A stretch of 64,000 bases of DNA from Anaerolineaceae bacterium UBA4890 (GCA_002399085.1 DHCY01000016.1:54416-118415), one strand, 5' to 3'. Counted from the stretch's first letter, positions 41,501 to 51,393 are shown. Translations and numbers: made by a program. Notes: generated from the sequence alone by a model not told the origin.

Positions 41501-44344
41501 AAAGCAGAAGGTGCCGGGAACGCCCGGAGTGTAGCCTGTGTCTCCACCAACACTCGGGTCGAATACGATGAAGCTTCCAGACATATCCTGAATGCCGGCA
41601 ACGGGCGCGGCTTCAGTTTCGTAATCCAGGAAGGGCTGGAAGAGCCAGTAGAGACCGTCTGAAGCGGGATGCCCAGAGTCTTCCTGGGTGTAAGCCGCAG
41701 TCTCTTCAGATTCCACCTTGGCACCATAGAGTTTTGTGTCCTCAACCATTCCATCATAGACATACCCGGCAACAACACCGCCGGGGATGGGACCACAGTC
41801 GACACCGATAGTGTAGGGCGCGCTGTAAGAGAGGGTGACATCGTCGATGTACCAGCCAGGATACTGACCGCTGCTATCCGTGCGCAAATAGAATCGCACC
41901 TGGAAGTTTTCAACCGCATAAGACGGGTCGAGAACAATTTCTTTGTATAGCCAGGGGGTGATATCGCCGAACTTCTCGAACACGGTCGTCCATGTGACGC
42001 CGCCATCATTGCTGACTTCAACAGCACCCCAGTCCCAGGTGTTGCTTTCAGTATCCATCCAGTGCCAGAAGCCCAGGATAATGGAACTTCCTGCATAAGC
42101 AGAGAGATCGATTTCCGGGGAGGTCAGGCGGCTGCGTTCGTAGGCTTTGTAGTTACCGGTCAGGTTGGTCGCCCAAACCTTGGTACCGCTATGGGCTGCA
42201 CCTGGTCCAGGTGTGGCAGAAGGGGTGCCCCAAGCCCAGGATGGGGTGGGTTCAGTGACTGTGTCGTCAAAAATGGAGACCACATAGCCACCATCATCGT
42301 CTTCGAAGTCTTCCTCATACACAACGGTAGCAGGAGGAATGTCGAATTTACCAACACCCAGGTCGTCAATATAAGCACCCAAGTAGTTGACCGAGCTGTC
42401 ACTCTTCATTTTGAAACGTAATTGGAAGTTGGCAACGTTATAGGTCGGGTCCAGGGCGACCGTCTGTTGGCTGTAGGGCATGCCGGTGTCATTGATACCG
42501 CCAATGGGACCCCAAACTGCGGTCCAGGTGGTACCTCCGTTTTTGGTGACTTCGAGAGTGATATTGTCATAGGTGGCACTTTCAAAGTATTTCCAGTCCC
42601 ACCACTGAATGATGGGTGAAGATGTGCCAAAGCCTGTTAGGTCCATGACAGGGGAGGTCATATAGGAAAGCTCGCTGGGGTTATAGCTGCCCGCGAGGTT
42701 GGTGGCGATACCTTTGGTACCGCTGTGTCCGGTGCCGGGACCACTGGTGATAGTGCCCCATGCCCAGGACGAGTTGGTACCACTGGAAACGAAGCCGCCA
42801 TCGCTGGCTTCAAAATCGAAGTAGTACGCATAATCGGGGGCATAGCCTGGAGCATTACACGAAGCCATGTTGATGTATAGGTAAAAATCTTGTTCGAATT
42901 CAATCGATCCGGTGGGAGTGATTGTGGTGTTGAGAACCGCATAACCACCAACCATAGCTTCAATCTTTACATTGTATTCCTGACCGTTGGACAAGGTGAT
43001 TTCGTATTCACCGGTGAAGGGGTCGGTATAAATGACTTCTTCAAACCCAGTCTGGGTGAAAGTCATCTTGGCATACAATGGGTAGCCGTGGGCAGGTCCT
43101 TCAAAAATACCACCATCATAGACAGCACCCTTAACCAGGATATCGGGGAGAACTTCGAGAGTGAAGTCCACCACGATTGGTGCTGTTGCACCTTCAGGGA
43201 CGACAGCAGTCTTGGTCTCAGGAAGATAACCAGCTTTGCTTGCAGTTAGAGTGTAAGAGCCCACATCCACCATTAAACTGTAGACACCAAACTCATCCGT
43301 GGTGACTGTGCGGGGGTTTGGTCCGCCCACGATCAGGACGCTGGCTTCTTCGATCGGAGTACCGCCGGCGGAAGTTACTGTTCCAGTAAGTTCATAATCG
43401 CCCGTTGCAGCGGCTGCGGCGATGGCGAAAGCGTCAACTTCACCCTGGGTGAAAGCACCCACAGGTGCAGAGGCACCGGTATTGATGTCGATAATGCGCA
43501 GCATGGCAGAGTCGACGTAGGAAGCCCAATAGAGCACACCATTGACTTCGTCATAATCCATGCCCTGGGCATAGTTGGGATCGACACCAAGAGAACCGAC
43601 GATGGTATCGATACCTGTGGCGGGGTCGATCTCGTGTAATGAAGCACTGACCAGGTCGACGCCATAGAGCATTCCGGTTTCAGGAACATAGGTAAGGTCG
43701 ATCAGACAGGTTGCATTAGGCAGCGTGCCGATGGTTGTGGTTGCAGCTGTTGTCAGATCGAGAGTAACCAGTGTGGAGGCAACCGTACAGTTTGTGGTCA
43801 CCCCATACATAACACCGTCACCGCCAGCCAGACCACCAAAAGTGCCGGTGGGTGGGGTGGTGGTGCCAATTTGGGTGGCAACCGCAGTAGCAGTATCGAC
43901 AGCGTAAAGCATGTTGTTGTCATAACTGACGAGATAGAGGGTGTCAAAATCGTCACCCATGAAATCGCCAGCAAATGCTGATGTGGCTGCCGGTGTTCCG
44001 ATCAGACTTGAGGTACCGGGGACAGAGGCATCCGGCCATTTGTAAAGTTGGTGGGTAAACAGGTCGATGCCGTAAGCCGGGGGGGCGGCGGTGATGCCAT
44101 ATTGCGCGGCATTCTCGTTCAACACCACGCCTGAACCAGAGCCTTGCGCCGCTGGCGCTTGTGCCATGGTCTTTGGCTCTCCACTGCGCTCAAGCTCGCC
44201 AGTGAAGGCAGGGATGCTGTAAGGCTGGTTAGGCACAGCATCTGCGATAGCAGTCTCCGCAGTAACAGTTGCCGGGATATAGCCGATAAGCAAACCCAAA
44301 GCTAATATTACTGCGAGGACTTTTTGTATTGTTTTACTTTTCAT
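38573..44344 (-). CDS. Giant secreted multidomain protein (1,923 residues)
   Basis: Signal peptide residues 1-28 (MKSKTIQKVLAVILALGLLI...). No catalytic domain was recognised. In order: a 260-residue propeller-like module (GDFMGDDFDTLYLVSYDNN ... YAQGMDYDEVNGVLYWASY), carboxypeptidase-regulatory-like beta domains (GTVTSAGGTPIEEASV), two jelly-roll-like blocks (YYFDFEASDGGFVSSGT; YEEDFEDDDGGYVVSIFDD), a second propeller-like module (GDFLGDDYSKIYAISD), further beta domains, and WLTVDPMADVVLPDGG before the end YMPFTFTRYPHPAKQ. Probably a surface adhesin or scaffold. It is a paralogue of the subtilase next to it, with the same ribosome site and signal peptide. Confidence 0.85.
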   Translation of the reverse strand: MKSKTIQKVLAVILALGLLIGYIPATVTAETAIADAVPNQPYSIPAFTGELERSGEPKTMAQAPAAQGSGSGVVLNENAAQYGITAAPPAYGIDLFTHQLYKWPDASVPGTSSLIGTPAATSAFAGDFMGDDFDTLYLVSYDNNMLYAVDTATAVATQIGTTTPPTGTFGGLAGGDGVMYGVTTNCTVASTLVTLDLTTAATTTIGTLPNATCLIDLTYVPETGMLYGVDLVSASLHEIDPATGIDTIVGSLGVDPNYAQGMDYDEVNGVLYWASYVDSAMLRIIDINTGASAPVGAFTQGEVDAFAIAAAAATGDYELTGTVTSAGGTPIEEASVLIVGGPNPRTVTTDEFGVYSLMVDVGSYTLTASKAGYLPETKTAVVPEGATAPIVVDFTLEVLPDILVKGAVYDGGIFEGPAHGYPLYAKMTFTQTGFEEVIYTDPFTGEYEITLSNGQEYNVKIEAMVGGYAVLNTTITPTGSIEFEQDFYLYINMASCNAPGYAPDYAYYFDFEASDGGFVSSGTNSSWAWGTITSGPGTGHSGTKGIATNLAGSYNPSELSYMTSPVMDLTGFGTSSPIIQWWDWKYFESATYDNITLEVTKNGGTTWTAVWGPIGGINDTGMPYSQQTVALDPTYNVANFQLRFKMKSDSSVNYLGAYIDDLGVGKFDIPPATVVYEEDFEDDDGGYVVSIFDDTVTEPTPSWAWGTPSATPGPGAAHSGTKVWATNLTGNYKAYERSRLTSPEIDLSAYAGSSIILGFWHWMDTESNTWDWGAVEVSNDGGVTWTTVFEKFGDITPWLYKEIVLDPSYAVENFQVRFYLRTDSSGQYPGWYIDDVTLSYSAPYTIGVDCGPIPGGVVAGYVYDGMVEDTKLYGAKVESEETAAYTQEDSGHPASDGLYWLFQPFLDYETEAAPVAGIQDMSGSFIVFDPSVGGDTGYTPGVPGTFCFRGESFTTNWEWGTAEWLKFPADWTVTNVVKQGTGSCTGTGSVGTLSYTFDPSPYAVRIAMSRRHANPSDHCTAFYCVSATPGAGTGDALVSWYFDGDGSGDAVNHPCSSDVYTPPSMPTYPCDQHIHPQAAIPRATHSEDILFTASMTNYETVTEPVHVRQSVIVQKDWELSAGMIVADPLALERTIFLFDDPEVTTLDLINIGGVDAGFTIAEKNFGFQPYSIPPFEGELEGGKDVVATADTSASTTASGFQLESAGNSVLQLEGGPMAYVVEVRTNDKLFQIPDITVPGTWTAIAATATYYAGDFLGDDYSKIYAISDTVAFVNIDTATGAVTPIAQLTVPGGGGVQGIAGADGFFYGTTSDCSSKTDIFTLSPSGEIEVIVNTSIACGIDIAYVPDNGLLYSVDISTDHLYSIDPDSGEVIDVGALGFAAGYAQGMDYDEENKILYWAAYGSGGNGQLRAIDMETGASTLVGPFTGDNESDCLAIAAYAGGGGGGGAVPWLTEDPIEGVVPAYGTFPVEIEFNVDGIEQPGDYFAQLIIGTDTPYEVPPIPVTMHVIRPLNWGNIKGTVYAFEKCDIDPALAEEVTINFYLNGELVQSTLTDENGYFSHALLNGTYDVEFVLDGYVSQMVSGVFLGWDQDVILDDVYLRLDTPCLTYSPESFFQDLYPNEMAQQTLTFTNYGARETVFEIIEKSGDGPVPFTMNKMSDVELKLDDGTAEDAIGIGGTAEFIFLNRFTPAADQYPFTLNQVQISFEANGAMNVGDDFRIVIYQNLTGNTNPAVGSELLYQFDVEAENITTWNYYDLPEPVTFEGPGDVLIGVIAMTVPGAAYFPASIDSTATQQRSWAGWWSSSVPANPILPPDESWMLIDDFMPGNWMVRGIGTTGGGGGGGDIVWLTVDPMADVVLPDGGSVDVTLTFDSTGLAWGDYFGVLDVLNSPDPKIVIPVQLRVWDFERIYMPFTFTRYPHPAKQ

Positions 44345-44561
44345 GTCACTTCCTTTTTATAAGTAAATTGGTTTGAGACTAAAAAACAATTATGGTCATT
44401 CGTTGAAATCAGGTTTTCACCTCCACTGTCCCGATGATTACCGGCGCAACATAGTGTTACATTTCCAGTATTTTCGAATAGTGTGTTTTTCGACATTTTC
44501 AACTTTTCACATTGATCTTTCCTGGAAGCCCCCCCAGGGGAGGGGCTTCCAGATTTCTTAT
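44345..44561. other. Intergenic region between the two giant genes
   Basis: A stem CTGGAAGCCCC / GGGGCTTCCAG spans 44522-44552. It lacks a T run on either strand, so it may be an mRNA-end or stability element. No promoter for the downstream gene was identified, so the pair might be cotranscribed. Confidence 0.6.
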
Positions 44562-47500
44562 CTAATTGCAGGAATTCTCATGACAAGGAGGAAGCGGCCA
44601 CTTCATCAGGATCATGGGCAGGTAGTTCCATTCCCAATCATTGACACGCAATTGTACGGGGATGTCAAACTTCGGATCGGGGTCATTCAAGACCGTCAGT
44701 TTTGCGAAGTAATCGCCCCAGGCGAGACCGTTGGAGTCGAATGTAACCGTGATCTCGACAAAATCACCATCGGGGAGGATGACTCCCGCTATTGGGTCGA
44801 GGGTCAGCCAGGTGATGTCACCCGGGGTGCCGCCTTCATCGACGATTAGTTCAACGTCATCGAGGAAGAAGTTGCCGCTGCCAACAGTGACAGAGCTGAA
44901 CTTAATCTCATGAGTGGCGCCGTCAGCAAAGTCGGAGACATCCACTTCGATCTGACGGTAGGCAGCTGTGCCACAAGCCGGGTCAAGACCATCTGTGCGC
45001 CAGAGTTCTTCGCCATCTATCACGAGTGCCATGTAGTTGCTTGCGCCAGCATCCCCACAAACAGCCTGTTCTGCCCAGAATGTCATGGTAGCGATGCCAA
45101 CAGGGATTTCAACATCCTGTGACACATAACCAGTATCACCAGCAGTCGCTCCACCAAACCAGGTCCAGGCCTGTCCGGTATGAGGACCAGAGCCAGTACC
45201 AGTACCGCAATCAGCTACGGTGCAGAGAGGTGTACCGTAAGAGGCTGAATACTCATCCCAATACGGATTTGGCGTGTAAGCTTCAAAGCCAGGATCCAGA
45301 ATGATGTTCTCAGCAAACGGGATTGGACCGGTGCCAGGTTTTTCAGTGATTTCAAAGACAGCTTCCTTGGCACCAATATTGGTGAAGGTCAGCGTCTGTG
45401 TTGTGATTTGACCAGTGTATTGTTCCTGGTAAAGCGCTTCAGGTTCAACAACCAGGCAGGGGGCGTCGAGACGCATAGTGACGTCATCGAGAACGACGTC
45501 TGCACCTTCCGCAAGAACAACACCTTCAACCAGTTGATCAACGTAACCACCCAACAGGAATTCTACATCGTAGGTTCCAGCGGGTAACGCATAGCTATAG
45601 TGACCATTTTCATCGGTCATTGTGCTGTATTTGAGGGTTCCCTCCTGGTAGAACTTGACCATGACTTCTTCGGCAGGTGTCGGGTTGATATCACACTGTT
45701 CGAGTGCATAAACATCACCCTTGATGCTGCCAAAGGATGCAGGGCGGGTAACGTGCATTGTCACCGGGATGGTCAGGTTCGGATAGGGGGTATCTGTCTT
45801 CACAGTTAACTCACCCAGGTAATCTCCGGGTTGTCCAATACCGTCAACTGTGTAGGTGATTGTAATATCGGCAGTTTCTCCAGCTGCAATAACACCTTCA
45901 AGAGGAGCTTCATCGAGCCAGGGTAAACGGTCCATAGGACCACCACCGGCGGCAATGGCGTAAGAGTCAACTTCGCCGAGAGTGAAGGCACCGATCGAAG
46001 CTGATGCACCTGTGGTGATATCGATAATGCGCAATTCAGGGGAAGTTGTGTAAGAAGCCCAGTAAAGGATCTCGTTATCTTCATCATAGTCCATGCCCTG
46101 GGCGTAGTTGGGGTCAGCACCGAGTTGACCGACAATAATATCCACACCCGTTGCTGGATCGATGCGGTGCAGCGCGTTCGAGACCAGGTCAACACCGTAG
46201 ATTGCGTCTTCGGACGGAACATAGGCGATGTCGATCATACAGGTCGCGTTGGGCAGGGTGCCGATGACGGTGACTGCCGCAGTGGCAAGGTCAAGCTCAA
46301 CCAGCGTGGAAGAGGTGTTACAGATGGTAGCCATACCGTACATCACGTCTCCAGCACCAGTCAGACCACTGAATGTGGATCCGGCGGGGGGATTGGTGGT
46401 ACCGATCAGCGTCGCAACTGCGGTGGCTGTGTCGATGGCGTATAGATTATTGTTGTCATAGCTGACAGCATAGAGGGTATCAAAATCGCCACCCATGAAG
46501 TCACCAGCAAACAATGCTGTAGCGCCTGCACCAGGTGTGCCGACCAGTGTTGAAGCTCCGGGGATAGAAAGATCATCCCAGCGATAGAGGTTGTCGTTGA
46601 GCAGGTCGATACCGAATGCTGGCGGTGCGACTGTGATGCCATAGTCGCCAGCGAGTGAATTGAGGGAGAATTTGCCCAAAGTGGCAGCAGCGTTAGGGTC
46701 ACGGAAAATGGACTGCTCAACGTCGCTCTTTTCAATTTCTCCGGTGAAGGCGGGGATGTTAATCGCCAGTGGGACGAAGCCCAGATCTTTTTCGGAGATG
46801 GTGAAGGAAGCAGCGCCAGATCCATCATTTTCGAGGGTTAAGGTCTGGGTTTCATCTTCCTGTCCGAGTGCCATGGTTATTTCAAGTTCCAATGGATCGG
46901 GGACGATATGACCAGCACCCAGTTCGAAGTCAACTTGAGTTACTACGTCTTCGTAAAGGGTATGAGATTCGTTCTTGGTCTCGTACTGATTCTTGCTGAT
47001 GGTGAAATCGACATCCTCAGTTGCACCTTCGAAGGCTTCAAAGAACCAGTAGAGCCCGTTTCCGGCTTCGTCAGCAAAGGGGGCAGTGACCTGGGAATTG
47101 AGAGCGGTTTCAACCTTGGCGTCCATCAGTTTGACATCGGTTTCATTAGCATCGTAGACATAACCAGCCACAGCGCCGCCAGGGACGATCATACAAGTTG
47201 GGTCGCCAACCGAGACGTTGTCAACCTGCCAGTAGTAAGACCAGTCGCCTTCGAAATAGAATTCGATCATCGCCTGGGATTCACCAGCCAACTCGCTAGT
47301 AAGGTCGATGGTGTAATGCATCATCTGAGTGAGCTCGGGGAGGGAGAATTTCAAACTCCAGTTCGCTCCGCCGTCGGTTGAATAGCGGATATCACCCCAG
47401 TTCGGGTAACTGTTTGACCAGTATAAATAGCTATCGAATTCGAGCGAAACAGCAGAAACGCCGCTAAAGTCGAGAACTGGTGTTCGAAGACCAGTCAGCT

Positions 47501-49760
47501 GATTACCACCGGAGCCATACCAGTCGGAGTCAACCATGGCAAACTTGCCAGTACCGCCGGTTTTGTTTCCGCGGTTTCTGGGATCGTCAAAGTGCCATTT
47601 CATACCGGTTCCAGCATAGTCGACGTTGGACCACCCTGCAGGGAGTGCGCCGCTTTCAAAGTCTTCGACGACGCCATTTACACCGTAACCGGGGGTTCCA
47701 CAGCCTTGGGCGGGAACCAGCAGCTCAACATCGTAATCGTAAGTTGCATCCGTCACGTTAAGAGTGTCTTCGAAAGGCAGATAATCGCCAACCAGGCTGA
47801 CAACCTTGACAGTGTAATCGCTCGATTGCAGGATGGTGGTTGAATAATCACCAGTGAAGGGATCGGTGTAAACATCGTGGGAGTTCCCAGCGGTTGTGAA
47901 GGTCAGTTTGGCATAGAGGGGATAACCATGAGCCAAAGCTGTACCCGTAATACCACCGTCAGTGACCGTACCGCTGACAATCGTGCTGGCAAGAGGTGTC
48001 AGCTCGAAATCAACAATCTCTGTTTCTTCTTCATCAACAATGATATCAAGTTCTGTTGCAGTTTCGAAACCAAAGGCTGAAACAGTAATGTCGTAAGTAT
48101 CGGCATTGACTGATGAGCTATATACACCGGAGGCATTCGTATAAAGGGTGCGATTGTTGATCACATCATCACCGGTGATCACTACCTTGGCGCCAGAAAT
48201 CGGGTCACCACCAACCGCAGTGACTGTACCCGTGAGAGTACTGCTACCGCACATTGAAGAAGCCAACTGAACCGCAGCCAGGGCATTGATTTCGCCCCAA
48301 CCGGTGGCAAAGTTCGGGTAGTTTGTGGGAGTCAGCGGTGAGCCGTCATCGTAAATGATTTCGGTTGCCGTGCTTTCGATCAGAGTTTCAATCGCGGCAT
48401 AATCACCAACCAAACAGGGGGCTGCCTGCATGATCATCGCTACAAGCCCCGTGACATGAGGAGCTGACATTGAAGTTCCGGACCAGCCACTCTGATAGGT
48501 GGTGTCACTACCAGGTGTTGAAGAACGAATATTCACACCAGGAGCGAGGACCTGGGGTTTCAACATATCATAACCTTCAACCGGGTTGACCGTATCCAGG
48601 TTGTCAGTCGGTCCCCAGTTAGAGTGGGTTGCATACTGACCATTGGAGGTGCCGGAAGAACCAACACCGGTCACATTACCGGAGCGGGCAGGGTTGCCGA
48701 CAGTGTTGAGTCCTGGAGGAGCAGGATAGCCGCAGTTGGAGGCATTACCATTGGAGAATACAGGATAGACACCAGCTGCATGCCAGCCGTCGATCACATC
48801 TTCGTACCAATCGTCATAGGTCTGACCACAATCACCCCAGGAGTTGTTGACAACATTCGGGCGCATGTCCGGGTTGGCATTGGCACCGGTCAGGTCGGTT
48901 GGTGCAGCGATGAACTCACCGCAGCCGAGCAGGGACATATCATAGCAGTTGCCGTCGGGGCAACCCGCGCATGCCATCCACTGGGCGCCAGGGGCGATAC
49001 CGATCTGGTTTGCGCTGCCGTCGTCACCAACCATGGTACCCATGGTGTGGGTGCCGTGACCATTGCCATCGCGGGGGACAACATCTGAAAGCTGATAGGG
49101 GTTGAACCAGTTGTAATTATGGTCGAAGGTTCCATCGCCGTTATTACCGCGGTATTGACCGACCAGTGCCTGGTGAGAGTAACGAACACCAGTATCAACG
49201 TTCGCAACTACCAACCCGGTACCATCAAAGCCCAGACCCCAGGCTTCAGGAGCCTGCACGTGGCTGATGTTGGGTTCGATAGCTTTTGCCTCTTCAACAG
49301 CATCTACTTTTTCAGGCTCATAGAGCATGTATTGTTTCTGAGCACTGATTGCTGTTACGTAGGGCAGCCCTTGGATGGCGGATAAGACCGTTTGGTTGGA
49401 TTGCTTCACCAGGATTCGGTTGGCGATCCAGTAGGACTGATATTCAACCCCGATGCCATCCAGGTAAGATTTGGCATCTTTCTGGGTACGATCCGCCTGT
49501 GCTTTCAGGGTCTCATAAACAAACCAGCCGCGCTCACTCCAATCCATCGAATATGCTGGTGTGAGGTCGGCTGTGTTTTCAAAATCGACCCAGTAGGTTG
49601 CAACGCCGTTCAGTCTCATTTCATCCTGAACAGCTGCTTCAACCGTCACGATTTCTTGCGTGACGGCAGTCTTCGCAACAACTGAGGCTGGGACATAGCC
49701 GATTAGCATCGACAGCGCCAGAAATATTGCGAGGACCTTCAGTATTGTTTTACTTTTCAT
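44562..49760 (-). CDS. Giant secreted subtilisin-like (S8) protease
   Basis: 1,732 residues. Signal peptide, a propeptide of about 130 residues, then the subtilase domain with triad Asp189 (VANVDTG), His235 (GHGTHTMG) and Ser430 (GTSMSAPH); the oxyanion Asn lies in NNSWG. Downstream: regulatory-like beta domains, a jelly-roll-like block (VEDFESGALPAGWSN), a propeller-like module (AGDFMGGDFDTLYAVSYDNN), beta domains and a tail NYLPMILMKWPL, ending in a Cys-containing extension. It should cleave proteins outside the cell. It is a paralogue of the downstream 1,923-residue protein and carries the peptidase that one lacks. Confidence 0.92.
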   Translation of the reverse strand: MKSKTILKVLAIFLALSMLIGYVPASVVAKTAVTQEIVTVEAAVQDEMRLNGVATYWVDFENTADLTPAYSMDWSERGWFVYETLKAQADRTQKDAKSYLDGIGVEYQSYWIANRILVKQSNQTVLSAIQGLPYVTAISAQKQYMLYEPEKVDAVEEAKAIEPNISHVQAPEAWGLGFDGTGLVVANVDTGVRYSHQALVGQYRGNNGDGTFDHNYNWFNPYQLSDVVPRDGNGHGTHTMGTMVGDDGSANQIGIAPGAQWMACAGCPDGNCYDMSLLGCGEFIAAPTDLTGANANPDMRPNVVNNSWGDCGQTYDDWYEDVIDGWHAAGVYPVFSNGNASNCGYPAPPGLNTVGNPARSGNVTGVGSSGTSNGQYATHSNWGPTDNLDTVNPVEGYDMLKPQVLAPGVNIRSSTPGSDTTYQSGWSGTSMSAPHVTGLVAMIMQAAPCLVGDYAAIETLIESTATEIIYDDGSPLTPTNYPNFATGWGEINALAAVQLASSMCGSSTLTGTVTAVGGDPISGAKVVITGDDVINNRTLYTNASGVYSSSVNADTYDITVSAFGFETATELDIIVDEEETEIVDFELTPLASTIVSGTVTDGGITGTALAHGYPLYAKLTFTTAGNSHDVYTDPFTGDYSTTILQSSDYTVKVVSLVGDYLPFEDTLNVTDATYDYDVELLVPAQGCGTPGYGVNGVVEDFESGALPAGWSNVDYAGTGMKWHFDDPRNRGNKTGGTGKFAMVDSDWYGSGGNQLTGLRTPVLDFSGVSAVSLEFDSYLYWSNSYPNWGDIRYSTDGGANWSLKFSLPELTQMMHYTIDLTSELAGESQAMIEFYFEGDWSYYWQVDNVSVGDPTCMIVPGGAVAGYVYDANETDVKLMDAKVETALNSQVTAPFADEAGNGLYWFFEAFEGATEDVDFTISKNQYETKNESHTLYEDVVTQVDFELGAGHIVPDPLELEITMALGQEDETQTLTLENDGSGAASFTISEKDLGFVPLAINIPAFTGEIEKSDVEQSIFRDPNAAATLGKFSLNSLAGDYGITVAPPAFGIDLLNDNLYRWDDLSIPGASTLVGTPGAGATALFAGDFMGGDFDTLYAVSYDNNNLYAIDTATAVATLIGTTNPPAGSTFSGLTGAGDVMYGMATICNTSSTLVELDLATAAVTVIGTLPNATCMIDIAYVPSEDAIYGVDLVSNALHRIDPATGVDIIVGQLGADPNYAQGMDYDEDNEILYWASYTTSPELRIIDITTGASASIGAFTLGEVDSYAIAAGGGPMDRLPWLDEAPLEGVIAAGETADITITYTVDGIGQPGDYLGELTVKTDTPYPNLTIPVTMHVTRPASFGSIKGDVYALEQCDINPTPAEEVMVKFYQEGTLKYSTMTDENGHYSYALPAGTYDVEFLLGGYVDQLVEGVVLAEGADVVLDDVTMRLDAPCLVVEPEALYQEQYTGQITTQTLTFTNIGAKEAVFEITEKPGTGPIPFAENIILDPGFEAYTPNPYWDEYSASYGTPLCTVADCGTGTGSGPHTGQAWTWFGGATAGDTGYVSQDVEIPVGIATMTFWAEQAVCGDAGASNYMALVIDGEELWRTDGLDPACGTAAYRQIEVDVSDFADGATHEIKFSSVTVGSGNFFLDDVELIVDEGGTPGDITWLTLDPIAGVILPDGDFVEITVTFDSNGLAWGDYFAKLTVLNDPDPKFDIPVQLRVNDWEWNYLPMILMKWPLPPCHENSCN

Positions 49761-50148
49761 GTCACTTCCTTTATTAGATTTGATTTAGAACTTGTGTAAA
49801 ACATTAATCGACAAAATCGGTAAGATACTCCTCTGTCACCTCCGTTCACGGTAATAACCACAGTCTATATTGAAAAATTGCACGCATGAAGCGCGGTCGA
49901 AAAAGGGTAAATCAAATGAACAACTTATGCTTGACTTCGACAAATCTCAAACACTCTCTTTCAACTTGTATCACGGACCTAATTAGGGTCATTATACTTA
50001 TTCAATAGCGAAACCGTCAAGCCGTTTTTCAAAAGCAAGCCAATTGGTCATGTTTCGATTTTTAAAATTGTTATCAAGGTGTGTTTTGCACAATAATCAG
50101 GTGGCACAGGGCAAAAAGTGCTACTTATTCTGGAAAAGACCCAGCGGA
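49761..50148. other. Long leader region of the protease gene
   Basis: About 390 bases without a gene. It holds the promoter at 49991-50020, implying a leader of about 225 bases, and GGAAGTGACATG at the start codon, identical to that of the downstream paralogue. No riboswitch was recognised. Confidence 0.6.
49991..50020 (-). promoter_or_regulatory. Promoter of the S8 protease gene
   Basis: -35 TTGACG (50020-50015) and -10 TATAAT (49996-49991) with an 18-bp spacer on the minus strand. Confidence 0.5.
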
Positions 50149-51393
50149 CTACCCATCCAGCTTGCTGCCTTCAAGTTTGTTCAAAAGTCGGTTACGGCGA
50201 TGGGTGAGCTGGGCAATAACTCTTCGATCAATGGCTTCGTCTTTGCTCTCTTGCACCCGCCGGAGAAGCTGATTCGTAATATCCAGCGCATTCTGGTACT
50301 CTCTGGCGTTGTGTTCATAATATTTTGCCAATTCTAATGCTGCATCAGATGCGCCGAGATCCCAGGCTTGTTGCCAGAGGGGCACCGCTTCTTCGAAGTT
50401 CTTATTCCGCTTAAAAATTCGCGCACGAGAGAGCAGCGAAAGCATAAGCTCCTGGTGGTTGGCAGCCAAAATGTGCTCAGATGCGTATAGTTGTTCAGCA
50501 AGAACCTCGCGATTCAAGCTCTCCATCAAGCGCCCGATGGAATAGATATCTTCTGCATGGGATAGTTTGTCTGAAGTGGGGTCTTCCAAAATGGCTGCCA
50601 GGGTGGTGAACAAGGCAGACAGGCTGACGACATCGATTTCGTTATGATAGAAGATATTCGCGATCTGGCTGGCATCACCATCGAGGATGTAGTTGCGATA
50701 GAACTCAGGCACGAGATAACCAGGGATGTCTTCATTGGTCCGGTAGAATTCCAGGATCTCTTTTTCGATGTTGCCAAGATTGCATTGCTTCAGCCGCCGT
50801 TTCCAAACCCTTCGGGTGATGTGCAGCAGGTCGATATGATCCATCTCGTCAAAAGGGTTGTTGAGCCGGTTAAGAATGTAACGCGTGTTGATGATGGGCA
50901 GGTCAAAGGATTTACCGTTATAGCTGACGATCGCCCTGGCACCATCCACAAATTTGCTCAGGGCAGCCAGCTGTGCTTTCTCTTCCGATGGATTGCGCAG
51001 AAAAAACTGCTCGAGCACAAACTGATCACCTCTAAAACGGGCAGCACCGATCATAAAGGGAATCGTGCCGGTACCGCCGGAAAGACCGGTGGTTTCTGTA
51101 TCCAGGAAAATGAAATCGGAAATATCGCTTTCAGCCAGTTGGTTGGCTTGCGCCCAATCGCACAACACTTCATAGCGCGTAAAGGGTTTCAACGGGACCG
51201 CACCGTGTTGATGTTGGTCTGGATATTGGTGGTTAGAAGAAAAAACCTTTCCAAAAATGGTATCAAACTCGTGTCCGGGCACCAGCGATTCGATCGGTAT
51301 CTTTTTCTTTACCGTAGCCGGCAGGGGTTTGTCTTTGCCAAACTGCACCCCCAGCTTTTTCAGCTGTTCAGAAAGATCGGACCAGTTATCCAT
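50149..51393 (-). CDS. mrfB: MrfB-like exonuclease (YprB family) with TPR tail
   Basis: 414 residues. The DnaQ/RNase H-like exonuclease fold: IFLDTETTGLSGGTGTIPF (DEDD Asp-Glu), IVSYNGKSFDLPII, and HNEIDVVSLSALF. The C-terminal third (about 290-400) has TPR-like helices. In Bacillus subtilis MrfB works with helicase MrfA to remove mitomycin adducts independently of UvrABC. Start overlaps the mrfA stop by 8 bases. The name follows from the pairing and motifs. Confidence 0.82.
   Translation of the reverse strand: MDNWSDLSEQLKKLGVQFGKDKPLPATVKKKIPIESLVPGHEFDTIFGKVFSSNHQYPDQHQHGAVPLKPFTRYEVLCDWAQANQLAESDISDFIFLDTETTGLSGGTGTIPFMIGAARFRGDQFVLEQFFLRNPSEEKAQLAALSKFVDGARAIVSYNGKSFDLPIINTRYILNRLNNPFDEMDHIDLLHITRRVWKRRLKQCNLGNIEKEILEFYRTNEDIPGYLVPEFYRNYILDGDASQIANIFYHNEIDVVSLSALFTTLAAILEDPTSDKLSHAEDIYSIGRLMESLNREVLAEQLYASEHILAANHQELMLSLLSRARIFKRNKNFEEAVPLWQQAWDLGASDAALELAKYYEHNAREYQNALDITNQLLRRVQESKDEAIDRRVIAQLTHRRNRLLNKLEGSKLDG

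Noticed and set aside
44522..44552. Terminator after the S8 protease gene
   Set aside because: The stem is strong, but neither strand has a T run next to it, so it was not called a terminator.
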